Origin: Candidatus Latescibacterota bacterium
Lineage (GTDB): Bacteria; Latescibacterota; UBA2968
Reading direction: 5' to 3'
NCBI GenBank assembly: GCA_022823725.1
Contig: JAJEHL010000027.1
Coordinates: 45,379-109,378 of the forward strand
DNA: 64,000 bases
Part shown: one piece after another, positions 1-9,061 of the stretch
Layout: each line of letters begins with the position of its first letter
How positions within the stretch are numbered: the first letter of the stretch is position 1
The notes under the pieces: generated by a model
The model's database searches: none
What the model was told of the DNA's origin: nothing
Seen by the model: only the letters and a program-made list of their open reading frames with translations
Program-made: the position numbers and the translations under genes

Positions 1-1231
1 CCATCCATTCGGTATATTGATGTTCGCCATTTGCCAGTTTGGCGCAAATATCGACATTGTCGGTGCTGGCCGGGAAAACTGTGCCCTGTACGTGCAACAT
101 GTCGCTGGCTGTTTTTATGGCAGCATTAAAATCGCCGAGTTGCTGGGTGAGCGCGGCCACGAGAAAATTGCCAATATGGTCGTTCTTAAAAATACCGGAT
201 TCTTGTTCGCTGTTGGGAAAGCGGTGTTGGAAAACGTTAAAAAGACCCTGAGATATCTGTTCGGGATCGGCGAGCGCTGTGAGGGCGTTGCGTATGTCGC
301 CGGGGGGCTGTACCCCCAAATTCCAGCGGATACGACCCGAGGAAGATCCGGTATCGGTCACTGCAACGACGGCTGTGGGATGACGGGTATAGGGACGCAG
401 TCCGCGCAAAACAGTGGGCAGGCCGGTGCCGCCGCCGATAACGGCGATTTTGAACCGGTCGGGAGTTTTGCCGATCCGCGAGAGGTGCAACAATGTGGAT
501 AGTTGGGCGAGGTACTTGATTTCGTAGTTGGGGCGGTCGCCTATCGCGGGTGTTTCTCGGGAAAATCTTCCGCGCCGCAACCAGATTGTGGTGAGGCCCT
601 GGCGATTGCCCGCACGAATTTCATCGTGGGTGCGGTCGCCAACGACGATGAGTTGGTCGGGAAAGAGATTGTGGCTTTCCATGAGTTCTGAAAACCAGTA
701 AGCATGTGCAGGGGGGCCTTCGTTGATGATGCGATCAAAATAAGGAGCAATGCCCAGGCGTTCAATTTTGTTGCGCTGACGGCGCACCCTGCCCAGCGTG
801 ATCAGAAATAGTTTATAGCCCGCCTGGCGCAATTCCCGGAGGGTATGTAAGGCGTCGGGGTAGGGGCGAATGTCTTCTACATCTTCGGCATTGTAAACGC
901 GCTCCATTTCTGCTACGAGGGCTTCGACCGGCTCGGCTTCCGGGTCGGTATTTTGTTTGTCGAGAAAACGACGCACCTGATCTGGTTTGTCTTTGAAGAC
1001 GGCTTTGGCAATATCGAAAAAAGCGAAATAATAGGGCGAGGATGAATAATAAGGACCGTGTTTGCGTTCGAGCGTATTGATGCGCCGAAGAGCGTAGGCG
1101 CGGGTGGCAAAAAAACCGTTTGAAAACAGAAAGGTAGCAACGCGTAGGCGCGCGGCATGTACGACGGGTGTCAGATCAAAGAGGGTTCCGTCGAGGTCGA
1201 ATGCGATTGCGCGGGCATTTTCCAGAGACAC
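1..1231 (-). CDS. HAD-family hydrolase fused to YvcK/CofD-like protein (partial)
   Basis: The frame opens at a GTG (1231) preceded by a GGAG ribosome site and stays open to the window edge, giving 410 residues with the C-terminus missing. Residues about 8-250 form a HAD phosphatase: motif I is FDLDGTL (Asp12, Asp14), motif II lies near LITLG, and motif IV is VVGDRTHDE. From residue about 259 it becomes a YvcK/GlmR-CofD-like domain: KIAVIGGGTGLPTVLRGL, then TDTGSSSGR and GVQPPGDIRNALTALAD, which are the nucleotide-sugar binding motifs of that family. Free YvcK proteins help control cell-wall precursor supply and gluconeogenic growth. I read through the junction in one frame with no stop. The HAD fusion is unusual, and the HAD substrate is unknown. 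Confidence 0.85.
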   Translation of the reverse strand, partial: MSLENARAIAFDLDGTLFDLTPVVHAARLRVATFLFSNGFFATRAYALRRINTLERKHGPYYSSSPYYFAFFDIAKAVFKDKPDQVRRFLDKQNTDPEAEPVEALVAEMERVYNAEDVEDIRPYPDALHTLRELRQAGYKLFLITLGRVRRQRNKIERLGIAPYFDRIINEGPPAHAYWFSELMESHNLFPDQLIVVGDRTHDEIRAGNRQGLTTIWLRRGRFSRETPAIGDRPNYEIKYLAQLSTLLHLSRIGKTPDRFKIAVIGGGTGLPTVLRGLRPYTRHPTAVVAVTDTGSSSGRIRWNLGVQPPGDIRNALTALADPEQISQGLFNVFQHRFPNSEQESGIFKNDHIGNFLVAALTQQLGDFNAAIKTASDMLHVQGTVFPASTDNVDICAKLANGEHQYTEWM

Positions 1232-1323
1232 GGCACATCTCCGCGGTTGAGTTGTAGAGGCAAAGGGGAAGATAAGACTTTTTAGATTAAGAAAAAAAAT
1301 CAAAGTGGGGAAGAAGAAAGATT

Positions 1324-2031
1324 GTGCAGATAATGTGTAAAATTTGGAAGGCGGCGCTCAATTTTGTTTATCCGTCGTCTTGTATGCTTTGCCAGGCATC
1401 ACTGCCGGATTCGCCAGGGCTGTGTGATTCGTGTTGGGATGATATCGATATTTGGGATTCGGGATTACACGAGGTGGGTTTTGAACACGAATTTGATCAG
1501 ATAGTTATTTTGTATCAATTTAATGATTGTGTTCGATCTTTAATTCACGCGCTCAAATACCGGGGAAAAACACTTCCTGGACAGATAGTTGGGAAGGCTT
1601 TGGGGCAGCGCATTGGGGGCATCTTCGATTCCGATACGGTGATCGTCCCGGTACCTCTTCACTCTGCAAAAAAAAGAGCGCGCGGATACAATCAAAGTGA
1701 GATTATTGCACGGGCTACAGGACGAGTGTCGGGTTTGCAAGTGCTGGCAAACGCGCTGAAAAGAGTGCGACCAACGCCTACGCAGACACAACTGGGCGTT
1801 TTGGAACGTCAATACAATGTGCAGGGAGCATTTCACGTGCGCTGTCCCGCAGCTATTGAGGGAAGAAAGATATTTCTGATTGACGATGTCATCACAACGG
1901 GCGCGACGCTAAATGCATGTGTTCTGGCGCTTAGATCTGCAGGGGCGCAATGCGTGTCTGTTGGTGCTGTTGCCAGTCCCCTATTGGGAGAAGATGATCT
2001 GTCTCAAGACGTGGAAAAATCGGGGTCTTGA
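1324..2031 (+). CDS. ComF family phosphoribosyltransferase-like protein
   Basis: The 235-residue protein has four N-terminal cysteines in two pairs (CMLC and CDSC), the zinc-finger part of ComF proteins. The PRTase fold follows: VPVPLH, RGYNQSE and the PRPP-binding loop FLIDDVITTGAT near residue 190. ComF proteins are linked to DNA uptake in competent bacteria, but most homologues have no proven role. The start is GTG (1324) after an AAGAAAG-like site; an ATG three codons later is the alternative. It is divergent from the HAD-YvcK gene, and the 92-nt gap between them must hold both promoters. Confidence 0.85.
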   Translation: MQIMCKIWKAALNFVYPSSCMLCQASLPDSPGLCDSCWDDIDIWDSGLHEVGFEHEFDQIVILYQFNDCVRSLIHALKYRGKTLPGQIVGKALGQRIGGIFDSDTVIVPVPLHSAKKRARGYNQSEIIARATGRVSGLQVLANALKRVRPTPTQTQLGVLERQYNVQGAFHVRCPAAIEGRKIFLIDDVITTGATLNACVLALRSAGAQCVSVGAVASPLLGEDDLSQDVEKSGS

Positions 2032-2079
2032 CGCCAACTTTATATTTTAGTGGGCACCCCTGCGCTAAATACAACGGGC

Positions 2080-2108
2080 TTGACATGTATGTTGTAATAC
2101 CTTAAACT
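2080..2108 (+). promoter_or_regulatory. sigma70-type promoter of the glycolytic operon
   Basis: A perfect -35 hexamer TTGACA (2080-2085) is followed after 17 nt by TAAACT (2103-2108), a four-of-six match to the -10 box. It lies 72 nt upstream of the phosphofructokinase start and after the end of the ComF gene, so it should drive the pfp-gap-pgk-tpiA-secG run. Confidence 0.65.
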
Positions 2109-2179
2109 TCAGGTCTTTGAAAATCTCGCAGGACTCTGGCGATTATGCTCATGATAGTGATTTTGTAAGAGGAGATATT

Positions 2180-3220
2180 ATGTCTGTAAAACGCGTTGGC
2201 ATACTTACAGGTGGCGGCGATTGCCCAGGTCTTAATGCAGTAATCCGCGCGATTGTACGCAAAGGCATTATGGTTTACGATTACGACATGACGGGTGTGC
2301 AGGAGGGATGGCGAGGGATGCTTGAAGGGCTGTCAGTGCCTCTGGATTTGAATGCTGTTTCTGGGATTTTGCCGCGCGGGGGCACAATTTTGGGATCTTC
2401 GCGGACAAATCCGTATCAAGATGGTGCAGATGGCGGTGCGCTCGTGCGAGCGGGGATGGAGAAAATGGGTCTGGACGCGCTGATTGCCATTGGGGGAGAC
2501 GATACACTCGGTGTGGCCCATCGTCTCACAGATCAAGGTATCAAAGTGGTCGGTGTCCCTAAAACCATTGATAATGACCTGGATGGCACAGACCAGACCT
2601 TTGGTTTTGATACGGCTATCAATATCGTGATGGAAGCGATTGACCGCTTGCACACAACAGCTGAATCTCACAACCGCGTAATGGTTGTTGAGGTTATGGG
2701 CCGCCATGCGGGTTGGATTGCCGTGGAGGCTGGTATTGCAGGGGGAGCGGATGTGATTCTGATTCCCGAAGTCCCGTTTGATCTGGATGACGTGTGCGAT
2801 ACCATCAGAAAACGCCATGCCCGTGGGAAGACATTCAGTATTGTGGTGGCGGCTGAAGGTGCCAAGCTCGACGATGATAGTATGGTTTTGCAATCTCAGG
2901 AAAAAGATGCATTTGGGCATGTTCGTCTGGGTGGTATTGGCAATTTGCTGAGTGATGAAATTGAACGGCGCACTGGATACGAAAGTCGCGCAACCGTGCT
3001 GGGTCATATTCAACGCGGAGGTAGCCCCTCTGCTTATGATCGGGTGCTGGGGACGCGATTTGGAATTGCGGCTATTGATCTGGTACACGAAGACAATTTT
3101 GGTAAAATGGTGGCACTGCGCGGGCAAAATATTATTGCAATTGATTTGAAAGAGGCCGTGTCGAAATTGCGCACTGTTGATATGGGCCTTTACGATATTG
3201 CCAAAGTATTTTTTGGATAA
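2180..3220 (+). CDS. pfp: 6-phosphofructokinase, probably pyrophosphate-dependent
   Basis: This 346-residue enzyme phosphorylates fructose 6-phosphate to fructose 1,6-bisphosphate. Visible motifs are [13 protein letters not shown] at the N-terminus, GGDDT at 105-109 and PKTIDND at 127-133, then MGRHAGWIA and the late [10 protein letters not shown]. In this superfamily an Asp in the second place of GGDD and a Lys in PKTIDND mark pyrophosphate-using enzymes, while ATP enzymes usually have GGDG and PGTIDND. The length and N-terminus resemble actinobacterial PPi-PFKs. The ATG at 2180 is chosen because AGGAGA lies 6-7 nt upstream. It is the first gene of a glycolytic operon. Confidence 0.92.
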   Translation: MSVKRVGILTGGGDCPGLNAVIRAIVRKGIMVYDYDMTGVQEGWRGMLEGLSVPLDLNAVSGILPRGGTILGSSRTNPYQDGADGGALVRAGMEKMGLDALIAIGGDDTLGVAHRLTDQGIKVVGVPKTIDNDLDGTDQTFGFDTAINIVMEAIDRLHTTAESHNRVMVVEVMGRHAGWIAVEAGIAGGADVILIPEVPFDLDDVCDTIRKRHARGKTFSIVVAAEGAKLDDDSMVLQSQEKDAFGHVRLGGIGNLLSDEIERRTGYESRATVLGHIQRGGSPSAYDRVLGTRFGIAAIDLVHEDNFGKMVALRGQNIIAIDLKEAVSKLRTVDMGLYDIAKVFFG

Positions 3221-3237
3221 CGAGTTTGGAGGAAATT

Positions 3238-4269
3238 ATGGTGGGAATGAGAGTAGGAATCAATGGATTTGGGCGGATTGGACGGTTGGTATTTCGCGCG
3301 GCTATGGCGCGCGGTCTCAATGTGGTGGCTGTAAACGATTTGACCGATGCGGCGAGTCTGGCGCATTTGCTCAAATACGATTCGACGCACGGGCGGTATC
3401 CGGGGCGCGTTAAACATCGGGAAAACGGCGTGCAAGTTGAGAAGTCATCGGTTGACGCGCTTGTGGTAGATGGCAAAATGGTGGCTGTTTTGTCCGAACG
3501 CGATCCCGCACAATTGCCCTGGAGATCATTGGGTGTGGATGTGGTAGTTGAATCGACGGGCTTTTTTACCGATAAAGAGTCTGCGAGTGCTCATTTGGGA
3601 GAAAAAGGTGCAAAAAAGGTGATTATTTCTGCGCCTGCCAAAGGGGATTTGCCCACTGTGGTGGTGGGGATTAACGATGATATCTTGCAAGAGGATGATA
3701 CGATTATTTCCAATGCATCGTGTACGACCAATTGTCTGGCACCTATGGTGAGTGTGTTGCACGATTCTTTTGGCGTTGTACACGGGCTTATGACCACTAT
3801 CCATTCTTATACGGGCGATCAGCGTCTTATCGATGCACCCCATTCCGATATGCGCCGTGCGCGATCTGCTGCCCTGTCGATGATACCGACAACTACGGGC
3901 GCTGCGAGTGCAGTAGGGCTGGTTATTCCCGAACTCAATGGAAAACTCGATGGTATGGCCGTGCGCGTGCCCACGCCAGATGGTTCATTTACCGATTTTG
4001 TCGCGGTGCTTGAAAAAGAGGTGACCGCAGAAGAGGTGAATGATGCCTTTAAGTGTGCAGCGCATGGGCGTTTGAAAGGTATTTTGGAATATACCGATGA
4101 TCCCATTGTTTCTGCTGACATAATAGGGAATGCCCATTCTTGTATTTTCGATTCGATGATTACCACGGTGATGGCTGGCAATATGGTGAAGGTGTGTGGG
4201 TGGTACGACAATGAGTGGGGGTATTCCAATCGGTGTGTGGATTTGATCGCGAAGTTGGCAAATATGTAA
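3238..4269 (+). CDS. gap: glyceraldehyde-3-phosphate dehydrogenase, type I
   Basis: The protein (343 residues) oxidises glyceraldehyde 3-phosphate to 1,3-bisphosphoglycerate with NAD(P) in the cytoplasm. It has the Rossmann motif NGFGRIGR near the N-terminus, the catalytic SNASCTTNC with the active-site Cys, the [10 protein letters not shown] segment with the catalytic His, and the C-terminal [11 protein letters not shown] signature. The ATG at 3238 has GGAGG five nt upstream; ATG 3247 is a weaker alternative. It follows the PFK stop by only 17 nt, which indicates co-transcription. Confidence 0.96.
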   Translation: MVGMRVGINGFGRIGRLVFRAAMARGLNVVAVNDLTDAASLAHLLKYDSTHGRYPGRVKHRENGVQVEKSSVDALVVDGKMVAVLSERDPAQLPWRSLGVDVVVESTGFFTDKESASAHLGEKGAKKVIISAPAKGDLPTVVVGINDDILQEDDTIISNASCTTNCLAPMVSVLHDSFGVVHGLMTTIHSYTGDQRLIDAPHSDMRRARSAALSMIPTTTGAASAVGLVIPELNGKLDGMAVRVPTPDGSFTDFVAVLEKEVTAEEVNDAFKCAAHGRLKGILEYTDDPIVSADIIGNAHSCIFDSMITTVMAGNMVKVCGWYDNEWGYSNRCVDLIAKLANM

Positions 4270-4306
4270 AAATAGTCGCTGATTTTAGCTTTTGAGAGGC
4301 GATCAC

Positions 4307-5509
4307 GTGGCGAAGTTGTCGATTACAGACCTGGATATGAGGGATAAGCGCGTTCTGGTGCGCGTTGATTTTAATGTGCCCATTGAAAATGGGCAGATCG
4401 CGGATGACACGCGCTTGCGGGCTTCTTTGCCTACGATCCAATACATTTTGGATGCAGGTGGGCAGCCCGTGTTAATGTCACATTTGGGGCGTCCAGAGGG
4501 TGAGGTAGTGTCCGGACTATCGCTTAAACCCGTGGCCGAAGTCCTTCAGGTGCTGCTGGGACGCGAAGTGCTTTTGTCGCCAGACTGCGTGGGTGAGGAA
4601 ATAAGCTCACTGGTGAAACGCGCGCCCGAAGGTTCGGTTGTACTGCTCGAAAATTTGCGTTTTCACGCTGAAGAAGAAAAAAATGCGCCGGGTTTTGCCA
4701 CACAATTATCGGAATTGGGTGATGTGTATGTCAATGATGCCTTTGGCAGTGCCCATCGCGCGCATGCCTCTACGGAGGGGATTACCCATTATTTTGTTGA
4801 CTGCGCTGCGGGTTTGTTGATGCAGAAAGAATTGGAGTATCTGGGTACAGCATTGGCCGATCCAGGACGGCCTTATGTTGCTATTATGGGCGGGGCAAAA
4901 ATTTCCGGTAAAATTGATGTGATTGAAAATTTGTTTTCAAAAGTGGATGCCCTGCTCATTGGCGGTGGCATGGCGTTTACGTTTTTTAAGGCGATGGGTC
5001 TGGAAATTGGGAAGTCGTTATTGGAGGAAGACCGCGTTGGAGTCGCTGCCCATTTGTTAAAGCGTGCAGAGGCAGAAGGCGTAGATCTGATATTGCCAAC
5101 CGATACGGTTGTGGCAGCAGAGATGACGGAAGGAATACCTGCTCAGATTGTGCCGCGAGATCAAATTCCAGCGGATTTGGAGGGATTTGACATTGGGATT
5201 GAGACGCGTAGGCGATTTTCCGATGTGGTTTTAAGTGCCCAAACTGTGGTGTGGAATGGACCTTTGGGAGTGTGTGAGATTTTCTCTTTTTCAAAGGGGT
5301 CGCGTGCGGTTGCCGAGGCACTGGTTACGGCAACTGAGCGCGGTGCAACGACGATTGTTGGCGGGGGGGAAACTGCTGCTGCAATGGCGGATTTTGGCGT
5401 GGCGGAAAAATTGAGCCATGTCTCGACCGGAGGCGGGGCTTCTCTGGAGTTTTTAGAAGGCCAAACACTGCCTGGTGTGGCGGCACTTTCGGATAGGGAA
5501 GAAGCTTAG
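4307..5509 (+). CDS. pgk: phosphoglycerate kinase
   Basis: This 400-residue enzyme transfers phosphate from 1,3-bisphosphoglycerate to ADP. The family signature RVLVRVDFNVP is near the N-terminus, followed by SHLGRPEG, the substrate-binding ENLRFHAEEEKN and NDAFGSAHRAHAS, and the C-terminal nucleotide-site sequence GGGETAAA and STGGGASLEFLEG. The start is GTG (4307) with GAGAGG seven nt before it. The gene sits 37 nt after gap. The length is normal for a stand-alone PGK, so there is no PGK-TIM fusion here. Confidence 0.96.
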   Translation: MAKLSITDLDMRDKRVLVRVDFNVPIENGQIADDTRLRASLPTIQYILDAGGQPVLMSHLGRPEGEVVSGLSLKPVAEVLQVLLGREVLLSPDCVGEEISSLVKRAPEGSVVLLENLRFHAEEEKNAPGFATQLSELGDVYVNDAFGSAHRAHASTEGITHYFVDCAAGLLMQKELEYLGTALADPGRPYVAIMGGAKISGKIDVIENLFSKVDALLIGGGMAFTFFKAMGLEIGKSLLEEDRVGVAAHLLKRAEAEGVDLILPTDTVVAAEMTEGIPAQIVPRDQIPADLEGFDIGIETRRRFSDVVLSAQTVVWNGPLGVCEIFSFSKGSRAVAEALVTATERGATTIVGGGETAAAMADFGVAEKLSHVSTGGGASLEFLEGQTLPGVAALSDREEA

Positions 5510-5550
5510 GATCTGGGGGACTGACAACTGACAACGGAAAGGGAGTAGTG

Positions 5551-6306
5551 ATGAGAACGCCGTTTGTGGCGGGAAATTGGAAGCTCAATAAAACACCTGA
5601 TGAGGCAGAAACTCTTGCGCGATGCGTGGTGGATGCGGTATCGGGCGTGACGGGTGTAGATGTGGCGATATGTCCGCCTTTTACGGCACTGGAGCGGGTT
5701 TCAAGTGTGGTGTGCTGTACTGGCGTAAGGCTGGGTGCTCAGAATATGTACTGGGAGGCCGAGGGTGCGTTTACAGGTGAGGTTTCGGCCCCCATGCTGT
5801 TGACTTGCGGTTGTGAATACGTTATATTAGGACACTCTGAACGGCGGCAATTTTTTGGCGAAACAGACGATACTGTAAACCGCCGATTAAAAGCTGCTCT
5901 GAGTGCTGATTTGAAGCCTATTGTGTGTATTGGCGAGTCTTTTGACGAGCGTCAGGCCGATGTGACCGAGCGAGTGGTCGAGACGCAAATGCGAGGTGCT
6001 CTCAACGGCATTTCCGCTGATGATGCACAGGGTATTACCCTGGCTTATGAGCCTGTTTGGGCCATTGGCACAGGGCTAACGGCGACGCCGGAACAGGCAG
6101 AGGCTGTCCATGCGTTTCTCCGCCAGGTGTTGGCGCAAATTTATGACAACGATGTCGCACAGGGGATTCGCATTCAATACGGCGGATCTGTAAAGCCCGA
6201 TAATGCGGTGGAGTTGTTTCAGCAGGACAATATTGACGGAGGATTGATCGGCGGGGCTTCGCTGGAAGCCGACGATTTTGCCGCTATTGTGAATGCGGCT
6301 ATATAG
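5551..6306 (+). CDS. tpiA: triosephosphate isomerase
   Basis: This 251-residue TIM-barrel enzyme interconverts dihydroxyacetone phosphate and glyceraldehyde 3-phosphate. The N-terminal GNWKLN carries the catalytic Lys, GHSERR the catalytic His, AYEPVWAIGTG the catalytic Glu with the start of the mobile loop, and QYGGSVKPDN the phosphate site. ATG 5551 is preceded by AAGGGAG; a GTG one codon earlier is possible. The 41-nt spacer before it holds a tandem CTGACAA-type motif, but no terminator is seen, so the gene probably continues the operon. Confidence 0.96.
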   Translation: MRTPFVAGNWKLNKTPDEAETLARCVVDAVSGVTGVDVAICPPFTALERVSSVVCCTGVRLGAQNMYWEAEGAFTGEVSAPMLLTCGCEYVILGHSERRQFFGETDDTVNRRLKAALSADLKPIVCIGESFDERQADVTERVVETQMRGALNGISADDAQGITLAYEPVWAIGTGLTATPEQAEAVHAFLRQVLAQIYDNDVAQGIRIQYGGSVKPDNAVELFQQDNIDGGLIGGASLEADDFAAIVNAAI

Positions 6307-6314
6307 AGGGTGAT

Positions 6315-6704
6315 ATGGAAATATTTCTTTTGATTGTTCATGTGATAGTTTGTGCGGTACTCATTCTGGTTATTTTGATGCAGCCCGGCAGAAGTGGTGG
6401 GCTGTCCGGTGGTGCTTTTGGCGGTATGGGGGGGGGCACATCGATGTTTGGCGGTGGTGGTGCCGTGCCTATGTTGGCAAAAGTGACGACGTATGTGGGG
6501 ATTATTTTTGCGCTGACGTGCATCGGGCTTTGGTATGCGGGACGTTCGACGGACTCTGTACCGTCAACGGCAGCTGAGCGGCTAATGGAAGAAGGGCAGA
6601 TGCCCATGCAGCAAATTCCTCAACCTTTGACCTTTCCGGAAACCACACCCACCGAAGGAACAACCCAAACAGCACCGGCCGATACCGGCAGTACCACGCC
6701 GTAG
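6315..6704 (+). CDS. secG: preprotein translocase subunit SecG
   Basis: SecG is the small SecYEG subunit that aids protein export through the inner membrane. The 129-residue protein has two hydrophobic helices (about 3-22 and 55-75) joined by the typical glycine-rich cytosolic loop that follows VILMQPGRSGGLSG. The C-terminal tail beyond residue 80 is long, rich in Thr, Pro and Gln, and not conserved in the family. It starts eight nt after tpiA and ends just before tRNA-Leu. Confidence 0.93.
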   Translation: MEIFLLIVHVIVCAVLILVILMQPGRSGGLSGGAFGGMGGGTSMFGGGGAVPMLAKVTTYVGIIFALTCIGLWYAGRSTDSVPSTAAERLMEEGQMPMQQIPQPLTFPETTPTEGTTQTAPADTGSTTP

Positions 6705-6711
6705 ATTTTGT

Positions 6712-6798
6712 GCCGAAGTGGTGGAATTGGTAGACACGCTGTCTTGAGGGGGCAGTACTCGAAAGGGTGTAGGGGTTCGAATCCCCTCTTCGGCACCA
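6712..6798 (+). tRNA. tRNA-Leu (GAG anticodon)
   Basis: The 87-nt cloverleaf has acceptor stem GCCGAAG pairing with CTTCGGC, a D-arm around TGGTAGACAC, anticodon loop TTGAGGG with anticodon GAG, a long variable arm typical of class II tRNAs, and T-loop GGTTCGAATCC. The CCA end is encoded (6796-6798). It directly follows secG, the same order as secG-leuU in Escherichia coli. Confidence 0.97.
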
Positions 6799-6808
6799 CA
6801 ATAAAAGC

Positions 6809-6842
6809 AAGGGCTTGTGATATGGATCGCAAGCCCTTTTTC
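6809..6842 (+). terminator. intrinsic terminator after tRNA-Leu
   Basis: A 9-bp stem (AAGGGCTTG pairing with CAAGCCCTT) with a 12-nt loop is followed by a run of T. It closes the glycolysis-secG-tRNA transcription unit. Confidence 0.85.
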
Positions 6843-6863
6843 TGTCAATAGGGGTAAGATGCC

Positions 6864-8444
6864 ATGCGTTGGCATATTCTCGCCTTGCTATTCATGGTGC
6901 TTCTGATCCAACCACTTCGAGCCGATGTCGCGTTAGAACAAGTCTCCAGTCCAGATTTTGATAATAGTGGCGTGGTTGATTTTCCCGACTTTTTGCTTTT
7001 TGTCGCGAGGTTCGGGGCGCGCCAGGGCGATGAAAAGTATGATGATCGTTTTGACCTGGATGGCAATGGCGAGATTGAATTCGGCGATTTTTTGCGTTTT
7101 GCCGCAAATTTTGGGAAAGCAGTCGCGCCAAATGGAGGGACGCCCCCTGATGGGAAAATTCTCGGCTCGTTATTTATATCGAAGGTATGGGCTGGGCATC
7201 CCGTTAGTTTTGATCTGTTGACTTATGGCGATGTACAATTTGTCGCATTTTACGATGCCAACCGAAAAATGACGGTAGGGATGAGAAATTTAGATGCAGC
7301 AACTTGGACATTTGAACAGCCCAGAGGTGTATGGCTGGAAAATCGAGGGCGACTGTCGTCGGAAACTGGATGGGACACCCACAATTACCTGACGATGACC
7401 ATTGACGCCGACGATCACATTCATCTGAGCGGCAATATGCACGTGGATCCGCTGATTTACTTTCGCACAAAGCGGCCACTCGATGTGACGAGTTTTGAGC
7501 GCATTGATTCTATGGTGGGAGAAAGTGAAGACCGCTGTACTTATCCCGTGTTTATGCGCGGTCCTAATAATGAGTTAATTTTTCGGTATCGGGATGGCAG
7601 TAGTGGCAATGCGGTCGAATTTTACAATATCTATGATGTTGAGACCAGAACCTGGCGAAGGTTGCACAATACGCCGTTATTGGATGGGTTAGGGCGCATG
7701 AATGCGTACGCACGCAGCCCCCAGAAAGGTCCCGATGGGATGTTCCACATGATCTGGATGTGGCGCGATACACCCGATGCTGCGACCAATCACGATATCT
7801 CTTATGCCCGCAGCCGAGACCTGGTCGCCTGGGAAACGGGTGGCGGCGATGCGCTGGAATTGCCGATTACAATAACAAGCGGAGCTATTGTCGATCCCGT
7901 GCCGCCGAGGGGCGGGATGATCAATATGACGCAGTCATTGGGGTTTGATCATCAGAAACGCCCGGTGATTAGCTATCACAAGCACGATGAGAATGGATAC
8001 ACACAAGCCTATTGTGCGCGGTTGGAATACGGCGAATGGGTCATTTACAAGGTGAGTGATTGGACCTATCGGTGGGAATTTGGCGGAGGGGGATCAATTG
8101 TTGCAGAGATTCGGTTGGGCAGCGTAAAGGTGGCATCCGATGGGGGCCTGAGTATGAGCTATATACATGTGAAAGAAGGACGGGGAATCTGGAAGTTGGA
8201 TCCCCAAACCATGCAAGTGATCGGGACCTATCCGCCGCCTCCGAGTGCGATACCCGAAGAATTGGCGCGAGTGACTTCTCAATATCCGGGCATGAGAATC
8301 AACACGCGCTGGGCGCGGGGGGCGGGCACAAGGCCCGGCGAGCGATACCTCTTGCGCTGGGAAACGCTGGGGCGCGATCGAGACCTGCCCCGAGAGGAGA
8401 TCCCACCGCCGAGTGACTTGAGGCTTTATATTTTCGAGAGATGA
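6864..8444 (+). CDS. secreted BNR-repeat protein with N-terminal dockerin-like module
   Basis: The 526-residue protein begins with a signal peptide (hydrophobic residues 4-20, cleavage near LRA-DV). Residues about 28-92 hold two EF-hand-like loops, DFDNSGVVDFPDFLLF and DLDGNGEIEFGDFLRF, a dockerin-like type-I domain. The remainder looks like the BNR_4 beta-propeller family: repeated Asp-box-like turns and the segments SSETGWDTHNYLTM, NMHVDP and SYHKHDENGY. Some BNR_4 proteins are ulvan lyases (families PL24 and PL25), so polysaccharide cleavage is a possible but unproven role. ATG 6864 has AGGGG nine nt upstream. Confidence 0.75.
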   Translation: MRWHILALLFMVLLIQPLRADVALEQVSSPDFDNSGVVDFPDFLLFVARFGARQGDEKYDDRFDLDGNGEIEFGDFLRFAANFGKAVAPNGGTPPDGKILGSLFISKVWAGHPVSFDLLTYGDVQFVAFYDANRKMTVGMRNLDAATWTFEQPRGVWLENRGRLSSETGWDTHNYLTMTIDADDHIHLSGNMHVDPLIYFRTKRPLDVTSFERIDSMVGESEDRCTYPVFMRGPNNELIFRYRDGSSGNAVEFYNIYDVETRTWRRLHNTPLLDGLGRMNAYARSPQKGPDGMFHMIWMWRDTPDAATNHDISYARSRDLVAWETGGGDALELPITITSGAIVDPVPPRGGMINMTQSLGFDHQKRPVISYHKHDENGYTQAYCARLEYGEWVIYKVSDWTYRWEFGGGGSIVAEIRLGSVKVASDGGLSMSYIHVKEGRGIWKLDPQTMQVIGTYPPPPSAIPEELARVTSQYPGMRINTRWARGAGTRPGERYLLRWETLGRDRDLPREEIPPPSDLRLYIFER

Positions 8445-8500
8445 AGATGCCTTTTGTTGCGTATATTTTAATATGTGTACAACCTTAACGGAGAATGCTT

Positions 8501-8989
8501 ATGAAACGGCTCTATATCGTGCGACACGCCAAGTCGGATTGGAGCAATTTCGGATTGGCTGATTTTGATCGGCCTCTGAACAAGCGGGGAAAAAGGGATG
8601 CGCCACGCATGGGCAAATATCTGAAGCGGGTATGGAAGGTCGAGCCAGATTACGTGTTGTGCAGCACGGCCAAGCGCGTGCGATCTACGGTCAAGCGGTT
8701 GCGAAAAACGCTCAATTTCTCCAAAAAACGGATTTCATGGCACGAGCGCATTTATTCGGGGCATAGTGGGGATGTGTTAGATCTGATACGACAGGTCGAT
8801 AATCGCTATCGGGAAGTTATGGTGATAGGACACAACCCGGATATGACCGTATTGGTCAATGAATTAACGGGATCTGCTATCGCCAATGTGCCGACTTGTG
8901 GCGTTGCAGGTATTGATCTGCCGATTGACGATTGGTCAGATGCGGTGTCGGGAGATCTGGTTTTTTTTGAGGTTCCCAAATCGATTTGA
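8501..8989 (+). CDS. sixA: SixA-like histidine phosphatase
   Basis: This 162-residue protein belongs to the histidine phosphatase (phosphoglycerate mutase-like) superfamily. The catalytic RHAKS (RHG-type) sits at residues 8-12 (YIVRHAKSDW), and the second catalytic His is in MVIGHNPD. The short length and SDW after the motif match SixA, which removes phosphate from histidine phosphotransfer proteins. ATG 8501 is preferred over the in-frame ATG two codons earlier because GGAG lies seven nt before it. The gene stands alone and ends at a terminator. Confidence 0.85.
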   Translation: MKRLYIVRHAKSDWSNFGLADFDRPLNKRGKRDAPRMGKYLKRVWKVEPDYVLCSTAKRVRSTVKRLRKTLNFSKKRISWHERIYSGHSGDVLDLIRQVDNRYREVMVIGHNPDMTVLVNELTGSAIANVPTCGVAGIDLPIDDWSDAVSGDLVFFEVPKSI

Positions 8990-8997
8990 CGTGGCTG

Positions 8998-9040
8998 TAA
9001 CTTATCCGACACTTTGTTGTCACAGAATACGGATAAGTTA
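8998..9040. repeat. 11-bp perfect inverted repeat after sixA
   Basis: TAACTTATCCG (8998-9008) is repeated inverted as CGGATAAGTTA (9030-9040) with a 21-nt spacer. There is no T-run on either side, so it is not a standard terminator. It could be a protein-binding site or an mRNA-end structure; its role is not known. Confidence 0.6.
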
Positions 9041-9061
9041 TTCATCAGTCAGCTTCCGCGT

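Noticed and set aside
17..502. Plus-strand open frame of 161 codons at the left edge
   Set aside because: It is antisense to the YvcK-like domain, whose minus-strand frame has clear family motifs; the plus-strand product looks like no known protein.
2109..2179. Possible riboswitch in the 5' leader of the glycolytic operon
   Set aside because: I saw no convincing paired structure or known aptamer core in these 71 nt.
2333..3127. Long minus-strand open frame inside pfp
   Set aside because: It is a shadow of the phosphofructokinase gene with no family motif and no ribosome site.
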